In this document: piece after piece, positions 41,222 to 50,044 of the stretch
Layout of the letters: each line of letters starts with the position of its first letter
Numbering within the stretch: position 1 is the first letter of the stretch
DNA from: Mesobacillus jeotgali
GTDB taxonomy: Bacteria > Bacillota > Bacilli > Bacillales > Cytobacillaceae
Assembly: GCF_002874535.1 (NCBI RefSeq)
Contig: NZ_CP025025.1
Coordinates: 618,001 to 682,000 of the forward strand
Reading direction: 5' to 3'
Length of the DNA stretch: 64,000 bases
Notes under the pieces: generated by a model
Told to the model about the DNA's origin: nothing
Database searches by the model: none
What the model saw: only the letters and a program-made list of their open reading frames with translations
Translations under genes and position numbers: made by a program

Positions 41222-42055
41222 ATGAAAAAAGCAGCAGCTATCCTTGTTATGACGATGGTTTTCATGATGTCCATTTTAGCGCCTGGCTTTGCTGAAGAAA
41301 CAAAGACGAAAAAAGCTCCACAGCCAAAGCAGGCTGAAAAAGCAAAGTATACCATTCCGAATTCTGTCATGAATATCACAAAGGACAACACTTACCCTAA
41401 CCCGACGGAGGATTTGCCTTTCCTTCAGCCAAGCGAGCTTACGAAGAACTTGATTAAAACATCAAAAGTGAAGATTGAGAACCCGGATTTAATACGAATG
41501 CTGAATGAAACGACCATTAACAGCACTCCTTTTGCAATCGGTTATCGTGCGATTGTTTACCTTGGGGAATGGCCGTTGAATTATGTATCCAGTGAAACTT
41601 CCCCGAACTGGGAATTCCAGAAAATCAATACGAACTACTATGATAATCGCGGTGGAAATTCTATATATCAAATTCATTATGTTCAAGAGCAGCAAAAAAC
41701 TGTTAAGGGTGGCTTGACGGCAAAAATCAAGAATGCTGAAGATGTGCAAAAGATGATGCTTTTAAAAGCAGCAAAGAAAACAGGATTACCGCTTGCGTTT
41801 GAAACAATAGTCGGCGCTGGTACGAAAAAAGACCATATTTATAATATCCAGCCAAAACGCCTCGGTTACCTTTACGCATACGCACCAGCCATAAATGAAA
41901 AAGGCAAGGTGACATATGGAGAGGTCTACTTGATGCTAAAAGGAAGCAAGAAATTCATCGTCGTCAAAAATGTTGTCTCTCAGGGAATTGGTGCATGGAT
42001 TCCGGTTCAGGACCATGTCAGCTTCGGTTTTGTATCCAGCGAAAGACCAAGATAG
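41222..42055 (+). CDS. yfkD: YfkD family secreted protein
   Basis: A 277-residue protein with a signal peptide (MKKAAAILVMTMVFMMSILA). The body (YTIPNSVMNITKDNTYPNPT, IGYRAIVYLGEWPLNY and QGIGAWIPVQDHVSFGF) matches the YfkD family, an uncharacterised secreted group of bacilli. AAAGGAG precedes the ATG. The position upstream of the fumarase and pdaA block follows the yfk order in B. subtilis. Monocistronic with its own terminator. Confidence 0.85.
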   Translation: MKKAAAILVMTMVFMMSILAPGFAEETKTKKAPQPKQAEKAKYTIPNSVMNITKDNTYPNPTEDLPFLQPSELTKNLIKTSKVKIENPDLIRMLNETTINSTPFAIGYRAIVYLGEWPLNYVSSETSPNWEFQKINTNYYDNRGGNSIYQIHYVQEQQKTVKGGLTAKIKNAEDVQKMMLLKAAKKTGLPLAFETIVGAGTKKDHIYNIQPKRLGYLYAYAPAINEKGKVTYGEVYLMLKGSKKFIVVKNVVSQGIGAWIPVQDHVSFGFVSSERPR

Positions 42056-42067
42056 ATAGAAGAAGAT

Positions 42068-42101
42068 AGCCTTATTCCTTCTAAAAGGAGTAAGGCTTTT
42101 T
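42068..42101 (+). terminator. Terminator of yfkD
   Basis: AGCCTTATTCCTT pairs with AAGGAGTAAGGCT (42085-42097) with one mismatch, followed by TTTTT. Confidence 0.88.
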
Positions 42102-42149
42102 AATGTCTTCCGGTAATTTTTTCCTCTTGACAAAAGGTAGATATATCCT

Positions 42150-42175
42150 GTTTAACGGTTGTCCAAGGCGGGAAT
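42150..42175 (+). promoter_or_regulatory. Sigma-B promoter of the YtxH gene
   Basis: GTTTAA (42150-42155), 14-base spacer, GGGAAT (42170-42175), against consensus GTTTAA-N13/14-GGGTAT: 11 of 12 matches. It stands about 50 bp before the start codon. Confidence 0.75.
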
Positions 42176-42226
42176 CAGTTAGACATAACCAAATGAAACA
42201 CCAAAAATTAAAGGAGGAAATAGATT

Positions 42227-43015
42227 ATGTCTGAAAATATCCTTTCAAACAACCAAAACTCAATGGGTAACAACTCAAACTCATACGATATGAACAACAA
42301 CATGTACACTTCTTCAACTGAGAATGCTTCATACGATACAACAACTGGTACAACAACTTACGCAAGTACATCAGGTGATGCATACTCTAACAATACTTCA
42401 ATGGGCGGCTACTCTAGCAGTTATGGGGTAAGCTCAAATAATTCAAGCTCGTCAAACGGCAAGCTTATGAAGGGCGTCCTTATTGGAGCGGCAATCGGAG
42501 GTGCATTGACTTTGCTTGACTCCAACACTCGTACAAAGGTGAAGGATAAGGCTGTCAATGCAAAAGACACTTCAATGAATGTGTTTAGCGAAGTCAAAAA
42601 CAATCCTTCTGACGTAAAGGACCAAATGATGAACAGCTTTAAGGAAGCATCCAGTATCCTAAAGGAAGCGATCAGTGATGCTCAAAACCTTTACCAGCGA
42701 CTGAATGATGATGTATTCAGCAAGGTGAATGAGGCAAAGTCCAATTCTTCCGAAGCTATGCAGACAGTGATGGACGCTAAGGATGACCTTAAGGAAGTTG
42801 GATCAAAAGTGAAGGAAGCAGGTTCTACTGCAATGGACAACCCAGTGGTTAACTCAGCATCGGAAACAGGTTCTTTAAACTCCAGCTCGAATGGTGCCGC
42901 TGACGCATATGCTACAGGCATGGAAAGCCAGCCGTCCGACACAACAGGTTTAGGAAACACTTCCAACACCTTCACGGTATCGCCTGAAAACCAGAAAAAT
43001 GATAACAACCGATAA
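42227..43015 (+). CDS. YtxH domain protein with Asn/Ser/Thr-rich N-terminus, stress-induced
   Basis: A 262-residue protein. The first 80 residues are low-complexity (SENILSNNQNSMGNNSNSYD and on). A YtxH membrane segment follows, GKLMKGVLIGAAIGGALTLL, then DSNTRTKVKDKAVNAKDT and a long charged helix, and a Ser/Asn/Thr-rich tail. The membrane part resembles the 33291 gene. Function unknown; the sigma-B promoter marks it as a general stress protein. AAAGGAGGA precedes the ATG. Confidence 0.82.
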   Translation: MSENILSNNQNSMGNNSNSYDMNNNMYTSSTENASYDTTTGTTTYASTSGDAYSNNTSMGGYSSSYGVSSNNSSSSNGKLMKGVLIGAAIGGALTLLDSNTRTKVKDKAVNAKDTSMNVFSEVKNNPSDVKDQMMNSFKEASSILKEAISDAQNLYQRLNDDVFSKVNEAKSNSSEAMQTVMDAKDDLKEVGSKVKEAGSTAMDNPVVNSASETGSLNSSSNGAADAYATGMESQPSDTTGLGNTSNTFTVSPENQKNDNNR

Positions 43016-43026
43016 TTTTAGACTCG

Positions 43027-43060
43027 AAAACCAGTCCTACTTCCCAGGACTGGTTTTTTA
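43027..43060 (+). terminator. Terminator of the YtxH gene
   Basis: AAAACCAGTCCT (43027-43038) pairs perfectly with AGGACTGGTTTT (43046-43057), with T following. Confidence 0.9.
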
Positions 43061-43086
43061 TTGTCTCCACTCCCATATATTTGGTT

Positions 43087-43112
43087 GTTTCCGTTCTTGT
43101 ACTCGGGGGTAT
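43087..43112 (+). promoter_or_regulatory. Probable sigma-B promoter of the gamma-glutamyltransferase gene
   Basis: GTTTCC (43087-43092), 14-base spacer, GGGTAT (43107-43112). The -10 box is perfect and the -35 box has four of six matches. Confidence 0.6.
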
Positions 43113-43150
43113 TTAATAGTACATGCAGATAGATAGGGAGGACATTGTCA

Positions 43151-44836
43151 ATGGAAAAGGATTTTAAACCACGCTCTAACAGGTGTGATTATGATAGAGA
43201 AACAGCTACAGGTAAAATTGCGATGGCGGCATCGGCGCACCCGATCGCTACAAATGCCGGAGAGAGAATTCTCCGTGAAGGCGGCAATGCGATTGATGCG
43301 GCCATCGCCATCCAATTTGGCTTGAATGTCGGCGAACCAATGATGACCGGCATCGGCGGCAGCGGCTTTTTTATGGTTTATCATGCCGAAAGCAAAACAA
43401 CGAAAATTTTTGATGGCCACACAAGGGCACCAAAAGCGGCACATCCGGAACTTTTTTTAGATGAAAAGGGAGAGGTTATTCCTTTTAAAGTGAGATCGAC
43501 AAATGCGACAGGAGTAGGTGTTCCGGGAATCCTTAAAGCAATGGAAGCGGCAAGAAAGGAATACGGGACAAAGCCGCTTGCTGAATTGATCGAACCTGCT
43601 GTACAGGCCGCTGAAAAAGGTGTAGAGGTCAACTGGGTTATGGAAGAAATCCTTAACACCTTTGATTACCGATTAGGCGAGCATGCGAAGGAATTGTTCC
43701 AGCCGGGAGGCAAATCCCTTAAGGAAGGAGATGTCTACCAGAAAGAGCATCTCGCGAAAACATTCCGCATCCTTCAGCGTGATGGAATCGAGGCATTCTA
43801 TGAAGGTGAGATTGGTGAAGCTATTATCTCTACTTTAAAAGAACTTGGTGGGATCATGGAAATGTCTGATCTCAGAGATTATGAAATCACAATTGATGAA
43901 CCTGTCTGGGGAACGTACCGAGACTACAAACTAGCTTCCTCTAATATGCCAAGTGCTGGAGGAACAACGATGCTGCAAATTTTAAAGCTGCTCGAGGGCT
44001 TTGACCTCAGCAAATACAATGCAAAATCGTGGGAAAAATATTATTTATTCACCGAAGCAATGAGGATTGCATTCTCAGATAAAATCGCATTTGCAGGCGA
44101 CCCTGAGTTTGGTGAAATTCCGTTAAAAGGATTGCTCAGTGAGGAATATCTTGCAGACCGCCGTAAATTGATCGATTTTGAACGTAGGAATGATGCAGTC
44201 GACTTTGGAAACCCATGGGCTTATACAGGTGGTAAGGAAATCAACGTCGTCCGCCAGCCGTTCGAGCCTGAAAAAGAAAGAAGTGAAACGACCCATTTCA
44301 CCGTCATCGACAAATGGGGAAATATTGTCGCCTGCACATCTACCGTTGAGCATCCATTTGGCTCTGGAATCATGGTCAGGGACCATGGATTTGTATTAAA
44401 CAACGAAATGACTGATTTCGATGCGGTCCCTGGCGGCTTGAATGAGATCCAGCCAGGCAAACGTCCGGTGAGCTGCAAGACACCGACGATTGTTTTCAAG
44501 GATGAAAAACCTGTATTGACGTTAGGCTCTCCAGGTGGACCAACGATCATTGGATCGGTATTCCAAACAATTCTCAATGTTCTTGATTTTGGGATGGATC
44601 TTAAAGAAGCTATTGAAGAGCCGAGAATTTTCAATAGTACAGGCCCGCTCATTGGCTGGGAATCGGGAATCAGCATGGAGGCAAAAGGGGAAATGGAATC
44701 GAGAGGATTCGAGTTCGCCGATGGACCATTCCCGCTCGGCAATGTCCAGGCAATCCAGATTGATCGTGAGAAAGGCCATATTTATGGAGCAGCTGATTCA
44801 AGCCGTGAAGGGAAGGCTACTGGGATTGATGAATAA
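43151..44836 (+). CDS. Gamma-glutamyltransferase family protein (YwrD-like, no signal peptide)
   Basis: A 561-residue Ntn-hydrolase. Typical enzymes cleave themselves before a threonine nucleophile; here it is in RSETTHFTVID near residue 378. The pocket motifs GIGGSGFFMVYH, MPSAGGTTMLQ and GSPGGPTIIGSV are present. The N-terminus has no secretion signal, unlike the secreted Ggt of B. subtilis, so it probably acts in the cytoplasm (YwrD type) on glutathione-like or gamma-glutamyl compounds. I chose the ATG at 43151, nine bases after GGGAGG. A sigma-B-type promoter suggests stress induction. Confidence 0.9.
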   Translation: MEKDFKPRSNRCDYDRETATGKIAMAASAHPIATNAGERILREGGNAIDAAIAIQFGLNVGEPMMTGIGGSGFFMVYHAESKTTKIFDGHTRAPKAAHPELFLDEKGEVIPFKVRSTNATGVGVPGILKAMEAARKEYGTKPLAELIEPAVQAAEKGVEVNWVMEEILNTFDYRLGEHAKELFQPGGKSLKEGDVYQKEHLAKTFRILQRDGIEAFYEGEIGEAIISTLKELGGIMEMSDLRDYEITIDEPVWGTYRDYKLASSNMPSAGGTTMLQILKLLEGFDLSKYNAKSWEKYYLFTEAMRIAFSDKIAFAGDPEFGEIPLKGLLSEEYLADRRKLIDFERRNDAVDFGNPWAYTGGKEINVVRQPFEPEKERSETTHFTVIDKWGNIVACTSTVEHPFGSGIMVRDHGFVLNNEMTDFDAVPGGLNEIQPGKRPVSCKTPTIVFKDEKPVLTLGSPGGPTIIGSVFQTILNVLDFGMDLKEAIEEPRIFNSTGPLIGWESGISMEAKGEMESRGFEFADGPFPLGNVQAIQIDREKGHIYGAADSSREGKATGIDE

Positions 44837-44849
44837 GTAGGTGGAAAAG

Positions 44850-44880
44850 AAGCAGGCTGATTTTTGTTCAGCCTGCTTTT
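44850..44880. terminator. Bidirectional terminator between Ggt and DUF421 genes
   Basis: AAGCAGGCTGA (44850-44860) pairs with TCAGCCTGCTT (44868-44878), with A and T runs outside the stem. Confidence 0.85.
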
Positions 44881-45384
44881 CTATTCGTCCACATTATCAA
44901 GAGTGTTCGTCTTCGAATCTGATTTTTTGATGACGGAAATGCTACCGTCTGTTTCGAGGACGACAGCCTCTACCTGATTCATCGAATTGATTCCGCTTGA
45001 GCGTGCTGCCTGGAGAATTTCAACTTCCAGCACACGCTCTTTTACTATATTTTCTTTTAAATACTTCCCTTGATAAAAAATTAACTTCGGATCTGATTTG
45101 ATTAGCCTCTTGAAGCCGTCTGAACGGATGGAAAGCCATGCTACCAGATACTGAAGGGTAATTAAAATGAAGAATGCGGAGATTCCTTCAACGAGAGCCA
45201 CATTTTTGTTCAAGAGGATGGTTGCCAAAGTTGAGCCGAGCGCGACTGTTACAATCAAGTCGAAAGCATTCATTTTAGATAACGTTTTTTTGCCGGAAAC
45301 TCGGAGCAATAAAACAAGAGCGGAATAAGCAAGCACACCGACAACCAGAGTACGCCAAACCGCATCCCAGGAATTAAAAAGCAT
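44881..45384 (-). CDS. DUF421 membrane protein (YetF/YcaP-like)
   Basis: A 167-residue protein with three N-terminal spans (WRTLVVGVLAYSALVLLLRV and following) and a small soluble C-terminal domain. Family marks are RVSGKKTLSKMNAFDLIVTV, ALGSTLATILLNKNV and RSSGINSMNQVEAVVLETDG. Relatives in B. subtilis influence spore or envelope properties; the function is not defined. GAGGTGATA precedes the ATG. Confidence 0.88.
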   Translation of the reverse strand: MLFNSWDAVWRTLVVGVLAYSALVLLLRVSGKKTLSKMNAFDLIVTVALGSTLATILLNKNVALVEGISAFFILITLQYLVAWLSIRSDGFKRLIKSDPKLIFYQGKYLKENIVKERVLEVEILQAARSSGINSMNQVEAVVLETDGSISVIKKSDSKTNTLDNVDE

Positions 45385-45565
45385 ATTATCACCTCATATA
45401 TGTTTTTTCCTAAAAAAGCATGGACAAACATATGGAGAAGGGGGAATACTATCCATAAGATGTGTTACTCCTTATCTTTAAACTATTCAGTAACTATTTG
45501 ACGTAATATTGCACAATTCCCCATTATTAGGTAGGATGTTAAAGGTAGTGAAAGGAGCGAGAATT

Positions 45566-45751
45566 TTGGGAAATCCGATAAATGATAAAAATACGCAGGT
45601 TGTATTCTTGAAACAGCGTTTGGATATGTTTGCTGAGTTGCTTGAAGCGATTGATCCGGAAGAAGCTGACCTTGAAGATATCGACCGCATGATCCAAATC
45701 GTCGAAGAAATGGATGCGAAATGCCGCGAATTCAAGCATCGCGATGAGTAA
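45566..45751 (+). CDS. SE1561 family small protein
   Basis: A 61-residue acidic helical protein: NPINDKNTQVVFLKQRLDMF and LLEAIDPEEADLEDIDRMIQ, a conserved small Firmicutes family without known role. The start is a TTG at 45566; AAAGGAGCGA lies nine bases upstream, whereas a frame extending to 45509 lacks a site. A TTGACG element near 45497 may be its -35 box. Confidence 0.75.
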   Translation: MGNPINDKNTQVVFLKQRLDMFAELLEAIDPEEADLEDIDRMIQIVEEMDAKCREFKHRDE

Positions 45752-45753
45752 AA

Positions 45754-45779
45754 AAGGCCTTTGATGAGGTCTTTTTTTT
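45754..45779 (+). terminator. Terminator of the SE1561 gene
   Basis: AAGGCCT (45754-45760) pairs with AGGTCTT through a G-U pair, followed by eight T. Confidence 0.75.
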
Positions 45780-45797
45780 ATGCTCAATAATAATATT

Positions 45798-46090
45798 TGT
45801 CGGGGCTGACCGAGGCGAATTCCGCTTTTCTTTGTCCAGCTCCAGCGCCTAGCCCCTCGAGACGTTTGTCTAGCTGCGGCTCCTAACTCCTCGAGTCGCT
45901 TGTCTAGTGTCGCCTCCTAGAAACTCCGAAACTTCAACTCCGCCGGCAGAAGCAAAAAGCGCTTCTTTGTCGGAGTCTCCAGTTTCTGCGTTTCTGGACA
46001 GTCGGCTATACTTTTCGATTTCGGTCCTTTCAATGAAGTCAAAGAACGACTTCACTGCCGGGCCCTCCAACGCCCTTTCCGCTTTTCTTA
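45798..46090. repeat. Dispersed structured intergenic repeat, composite long form (copy 5)
   Basis: A 3' half-element (TTGTCGGGGCTGACCGAGGC) is followed by a nearly full long-form copy. From 45834 on it is almost base-for-base the element at 1365-1605, including the CCGGCAGAAGC/GCGCTTCTTTG hairpin and the segment CAGTCGGCTATACTTTTCG. It occupies most of the gap before fumA. Confidence 0.8.
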
Positions 46091-46216
46091 TTTGTAAACG
46101 ATTCCACTTTCTATCTTTAAATCGAAAGATGATAGGAGTATAATGATATCGGGAGAAATTGTTATTAAATCTTCACATATAAAGAGCTAGAAAGACAAGG
46201 GGAGAGGGGTAGTCAG

Positions 46217-47770
46217 ATGAATATCGAAAAGTTTCAGGAAAGTATGTACCAGCTGATTGTTGAAACATCCACGAACCTGCCGAAGGATGTACGAAGGGCG
46301 ATCAAAGCGGCGGCGGAGCGCGAGAACGCGGGAACCCGTTCGGCGATGAGCCTTGATACAATCACTAACAATATTAAAATGGCTGATGACAATGTATCAC
46401 CAATCTGCCAGGATACAGGCCTGCCAACCTTCAAAATCAAAACTCCGGTTGGTGCGAACCAGATTGAAATGAAAAAAGCGATTTACAATGCTATTGCGCA
46501 GGCAACGAAGGATGGGAAATTGCGTCCAAACTCCGTTGATTCACTGACAGGGGAAAATAGCGGCGACAATCTTGGCGGCGGAACTCCTGTCATCAAGTTC
46601 GAGCAATGGGAAAAAGATTATATCGACGCACGCCTGATATTAAAAGGCGGCGGCTGTGAAAATAAAAATATCCAGTATAGCCTTCCAACTGAACTGGAAG
46701 GACTAGGGCGCGCTGGCCGTGATCTGGATGGTATCCGCAAGTGTATCATGCATTCAGTCTATCAGGCACAGGGACAAGGCTGCAGCGCCGGGTTCATCGG
46801 TGTTGGTATCGGTGGCGACCGTTCTTCCGGCTACGACCTTGCGAAAGAGCAGCTGTTCCGTACAGTAGACGATGTGAATTCGCACCCAGACCTTCGGAAT
46901 CTTGAAGAATACGTAATGGAAAATGCAAATAAACTTGGAATCGGCACGATGGGATTTGGCGGTGAAACGACCCTTCTTGGCTGCAAAGTTGGTGTCATGA
47001 ACCGTATTCCGGCTAGTTTTTACGTATCTGTTGCCTATAACTGCTGGGCATACCGCCGTCTAGGTGTAGCGGTGAATCCTGAAAGTGGAGAGATCCAGGA
47101 ATGGATGTACCAGGAGGGCGAGAAGATCGACTTCGCACAGCCTGTAACCCAGGAAATCGCTGCAGCAGTTGAAGCACCTGAAGAACAAAATGTTGTTACA
47201 CTGACTGCTCCAATTACAGAAGAACAAATCCGCCAGCTTAAGGTGGGGGATGTTGTGAAAATTGACGGCATGATGTATACGGGCCGAGACGCAATCCATA
47301 AGTATCTGTCAGACCATGATTCTCCAGTTGACCTGAATGGCCAGGTCATCTACCATTGCGGTCCGGTTATGCTCAAGGATGAAGAAGGCAACTGGCACGT
47401 GAAGGCGGCAGGACCGACAACAAGTATTCGCGAGGAACCTTACCAGGGCGATATCATGAAGAAGTTCGGCATCCGCGCTGTAATCGGTAAAGGCGGAATG
47501 GGAGCAAAGACGCTTGCTGCTTTGAAAGAACATGGTGGTGTTTACCTGAATGCAATCGGCGGCGCAGCACAGTACTACGCTGACTGCATTAAATCCGTAG
47601 AGGGCGTAGACCTTATGAATTTCGGGATTCCGGAAGCAATGTGGCACTTGAATGTAGAAGGTTTTACAGCCGTTGTCACGATGGACTCACACGGAAACAG
47701 CCTGCACGAGGATGTTGAAAAATCATCCCTTGAAAAATTGGCACAATTCGCTGATCGAGTATATAAATAA
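46217..47770 (+). CDS. fumA: Fumarate hydratase, class I (iron-sulfur)
   Basis: A 517-residue two-domain enzyme interconverting fumarate and malate in the citric acid cycle. The N-terminal part has cluster cysteines in SPICQDTGLPTF, KGGGCENKN and FGGETTLLGCKVG, expected to hold a catalytic [4Fe-4S]. The C-terminal beta domain starts near LTAPITEEQIRQLKVGD and contains KFGIRAVIGKGGMG. B. subtilis uses the unrelated class II FumC (CitG); this class I enzyme is oxygen-sensitive, in keeping with anaerobic respiration genes nearby. GGGGAGAGG lies upstream. Confidence 0.95.
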   Translation: MNIEKFQESMYQLIVETSTNLPKDVRRAIKAAAERENAGTRSAMSLDTITNNIKMADDNVSPICQDTGLPTFKIKTPVGANQIEMKKAIYNAIAQATKDGKLRPNSVDSLTGENSGDNLGGGTPVIKFEQWEKDYIDARLILKGGGCENKNIQYSLPTELEGLGRAGRDLDGIRKCIMHSVYQAQGQGCSAGFIGVGIGGDRSSGYDLAKEQLFRTVDDVNSHPDLRNLEEYVMENANKLGIGTMGFGGETTLLGCKVGVMNRIPASFYVSVAYNCWAYRRLGVAVNPESGEIQEWMYQEGEKIDFAQPVTQEIAAAVEAPEEQNVVTLTAPITEEQIRQLKVGDVVKIDGMMYTGRDAIHKYLSDHDSPVDLNGQVIYHCGPVMLKDEEGNWHVKAAGPTTSIREEPYQGDIMKKFGIRAVIGKGGMGAKTLAALKEHGGVYLNAIGGAAQYYADCIKSVEGVDLMNFGIPEAMWHLNVEGFTAVVTMDSHGNSLHEDVEKSSLEKLAQFADRVYK

Positions 47771-47778
47771 ACAAACGA

Positions 47779-47818
47779 AAGGAGGCTCACTAATAAAGCG
47801 AGCCTCCTTCTAATTTTT
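47779..47818. terminator. Bidirectional terminator between fumA and the DUF3231 gene
   Basis: AAGGAGGCTC (47779-47788) pairs perfectly with GAGCCTCCTT (47800-47809), followed by TTTTTTT. Confidence 0.9.
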
Positions 47819-48823
47819 TTGCTGCTTCGCTAACTGATCCCTGTCCACATTAGCTGGCTGTTTTTCCATCCATCCATGCTCAATCTGAATGTTTCCGCCG
47901 TCTTCAGCAAAGTTAGCTGTTTCCAACAGGAATCGGGCATAGACAGCTCCAAGGTCATGTCGAGGACTGACCGCCATCGAATCTCCAAAATTCCTAACTT
48001 TTGCCGAAGATAAATTGGAAATATGGAACAGCATCAGCTTGTCTGAATATGGTGCCTCAGTCGATTCCGTGATCTTGAAATGGCTTGGTATGGCAACCGG
48101 CAGCTCCTCTTTGTTCAGAATTTGCGACAGGATGTTGTGCTGTTTGATGTTGATTTTTTTGCCGCGTAAAAAATAATCCCGTACATCCTCAAACTTGGCG
48201 ACCTGGCTGAACCCCATGACAAGAATTGTCTTGATCGCGTTTACCTGGATATTCAAAAACAAATGGGTGATTTCTATTGCCGTAAGAGGCCTTTTATCTT
48301 CAAAATAACCATTGAAAAAGCTTTGTTTTTCAACAAACGATACATGTTTTGAAGTAGGGATGAATGGTGCCCTAACATGCAAGCCCTTTTTTAGCATCAC
48401 TTCTGTCACCTTATTTGACAGGTTAAGGGTTGAAATATTGATATCGGTTATCGCCTGGCGAAGCCCCATTTTTGAGAAGCCCGGCAATGCAACACTATAA
48501 TAAAGCGCACCATATTTGACCATCATGTCGAGATAGGTCAGATAAAAGCTGTCAGAAAACAACCTTGGTGCATGTAGATTCACATCAGACTCCGAAAATC
48601 CATGCGGCACCCCCATACCTTCTGCGTTAAAAAGGTCCTCCAGTTGTGAAAGGATTCTTTTACTCAAACCATCCGCTGTCAAAAGGCAATCCTTTACCTC
48701 TTCATCATCTACCTTCACCAAAAAATGCCGAAACATACAGACAGCCATTGAGTTTGCCATGTATATATTCCATAGGTTGCCGATTTCCCCGGACGTCCAA
48801 TCGATTTTTTGTTCTTCCGACAT
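47810..48823 (-). CDS. DUF3231 family protein
   Basis: A 337-residue helical protein made of two similar halves (LWNIYMANSMAVCMFRHFLV and, later, IEITHLFLNIQVNAIKTILV), as in the DUF3231 family of spore-formers. A ferritin-like four-helix fold has been suggested for the group, but the role is unknown; several members are sporulation-linked. The ATG at 48823 follows AAGGAG; the longer frame to 48928 would add an implausible hydrophobic leader without a site. Confidence 0.8.
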   Translation of the reverse strand: MSEEQKIDWTSGEIGNLWNIYMANSMAVCMFRHFLVKVDDEEVKDCLLTADGLSKRILSQLEDLFNAEGMGVPHGFSESDVNLHAPRLFSDSFYLTYLDMMVKYGALYYSVALPGFSKMGLRQAITDINISTLNLSNKVTEVMLKKGLHVRAPFIPTSKHVSFVEKQSFFNGYFEDKRPLTAIEITHLFLNIQVNAIKTILVMGFSQVAKFEDVRDYFLRGKKINIKQHNILSQILNKEELPVAIPSHFKITESTEAPYSDKLMLFHISNLSSAKVRNFGDSMAVSPRHDLGAVYARFLLETANFAEDGGNIQIEHGWMEKQPANVDRDQLAKQQKN

Positions 48824-48940
48824 AATGTTCTCCTTAGTGTTTGGTATTTTTACTATTAGCTTCTCAAAATGAAATATACTTATAAGAATTTTTTTTAACC
48901 ACTGACAAACAATAAGGAAAAACATCAATGGAGGAACATC

Positions 48941-49750
48941 ATGAAGACGATTGTTAAAGTAATACTTGCTTCGGCGTTGCTGCTCTTGATTACATTGCCA
49001 GCGACAACTGGTGCGGAGGAAAACTCCAACTCACCATTGCATTGGGGCTTCAAGAAAGGCCGTAACGGAAGGCAGGCAGATGCCGGCAGGATGTTTGAGG
49101 TCATCCTCGAAGACCATGGAGCAGTATATAAAGGTGACAAGAATTCTAAAGATATTTATTTGACCTTCGATAATGGTTATGAAAATGGCTATACCGAGAA
49201 GATCCTTGATATATTAAAAGAAGAAAAAGTTCCCGCGGCATTTTTTGTGACGGGACATTATCTTGAAAGCGCTCCAGAGCTTGTGGCTCGGATGGCAAAT
49301 GAAGGCCATATCATCGGCAACCATTCCTGGCATCACCCTGACATGACGAAAATCAGTGATGAGAAAATCAAGAAGGAACTGGAAATGGTCAGAGCCGAAA
49401 CAGAAAGAATTACTGGCAAGAAGCATATGAGCTATCTCCGTCCGCCACGCGGGATTTTCAGCGAAAAAACGATGGCTGTTGCGAAGGAAGCCGGTTACAC
49501 GCATATATTCTGGTCACTGGCCTTTGTTGACTGGAATACGGACCAGCAAAAAGGGGCGCAATATTCATATGATAAAATCATGACGCAAATCCATCCCGGC
49601 GCAGTCCTGCTGCTGCACACCGTATCAAAGGATAACGCAGACGCACTGGGAAAAGTAATCAGGGATTTGAAAGAACAAGGCTACAAATTTAAAAGTCTTG
49701 ATGATTTGATGCTAAGCAAGAGCGGATTGAAGGATCCGATGTTGTACTGA
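48941..49750 (+). CDS. pdaA: N-acetylmuramic acid deacetylase PdaA
   Basis: A 269-residue secreted NodB-type deacetylase with signal peptide (ASALLLLITLPATTGAEE). It follows B. subtilis PdaA closely: LHWGFKKGRNGR, metal-binding YLTFDNGYENGYT, GHIIGNHSWHHPDM, LRPPRGIFSE and HPGAVLLLHTVSKDNA. The enzyme deacetylates muramic acid in spore cortex peptidoglycan to form muramic lactam, which is needed for germination. The LTFDNG variant (N instead of D) is the PdaA form. GGAGGAAC precedes the ATG. Confidence 0.95.
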   Translation: MKTIVKVILASALLLLITLPATTGAEENSNSPLHWGFKKGRNGRQADAGRMFEVILEDHGAVYKGDKNSKDIYLTFDNGYENGYTEKILDILKEEKVPAAFFVTGHYLESAPELVARMANEGHIIGNHSWHHPDMTKISDEKIKKELEMVRAETERITGKKHMSYLRPPRGIFSEKTMAVAKEAGYTHIFWSLAFVDWNTDQQKGAQYSYDKIMTQIHPGAVLLLHTVSKDNADALGKVIRDLKEQGYKFKSLDDLMLSKSGLKDPMLY

Positions 49751-49756
49751 TAGGGT

Positions 49757-49787
49757 GTCCCGGTATTCAAATTGTGCCGGGACTTTT
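49757..49787 (+). terminator. Terminator of pdaA
   Basis: GTCCCGG (49757-49763) pairs with CCGGGAC (49777-49783), with TTTT following. Confidence 0.8.
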
Positions 49788-49791
49788 AAAA

Positions 49792-49932
49792 TTGGTAAAA
49801 AAGCTTGTTTTTTTCCAAGTCGCCAATAAAATCAGATTTTCACCAATATATTGAAATTATCGCCAATATAGTTGTGAACTTCGCCAATAAAACTTGGAAA
49901 TCGCCAATAAAATTGTGAACTCCGCCAATAAA
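49792..49932 (+). repeat. Six-unit CGCCAATAA array (array 3 of 3)
   Basis: Cores start at 49821, 49841 (CACCAATATA variant), 49861, 49882, 49902 and 49923: spacing 20, 20, 21, 20, 21. The final unit again follows TTGTGAACTC. The leader (TTGGTAAAAAAG with TTTTTTTCCAA) repeats the inverted-repeat idea less perfectly. It lies directly after the pdaA terminator. Confidence 0.88.
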
Positions 49933-50044
49933 ATAAATTTGCTGGCCATGAATTTGAAGTTAAATGCTGGCATCAACACTATTTTCGTAAAAAACCTGCG
50001 AAAGTGCTATAATACGGGGAAAATACTTAAGGGCGGTTTGTGTT

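Noticed and set aside
44221-44742. A 173-codon minus-strand frame inside the gamma-glutamyltransferase gene
   Set aside because: It is the shadow of a conserved enzyme reading frame on the other strand.
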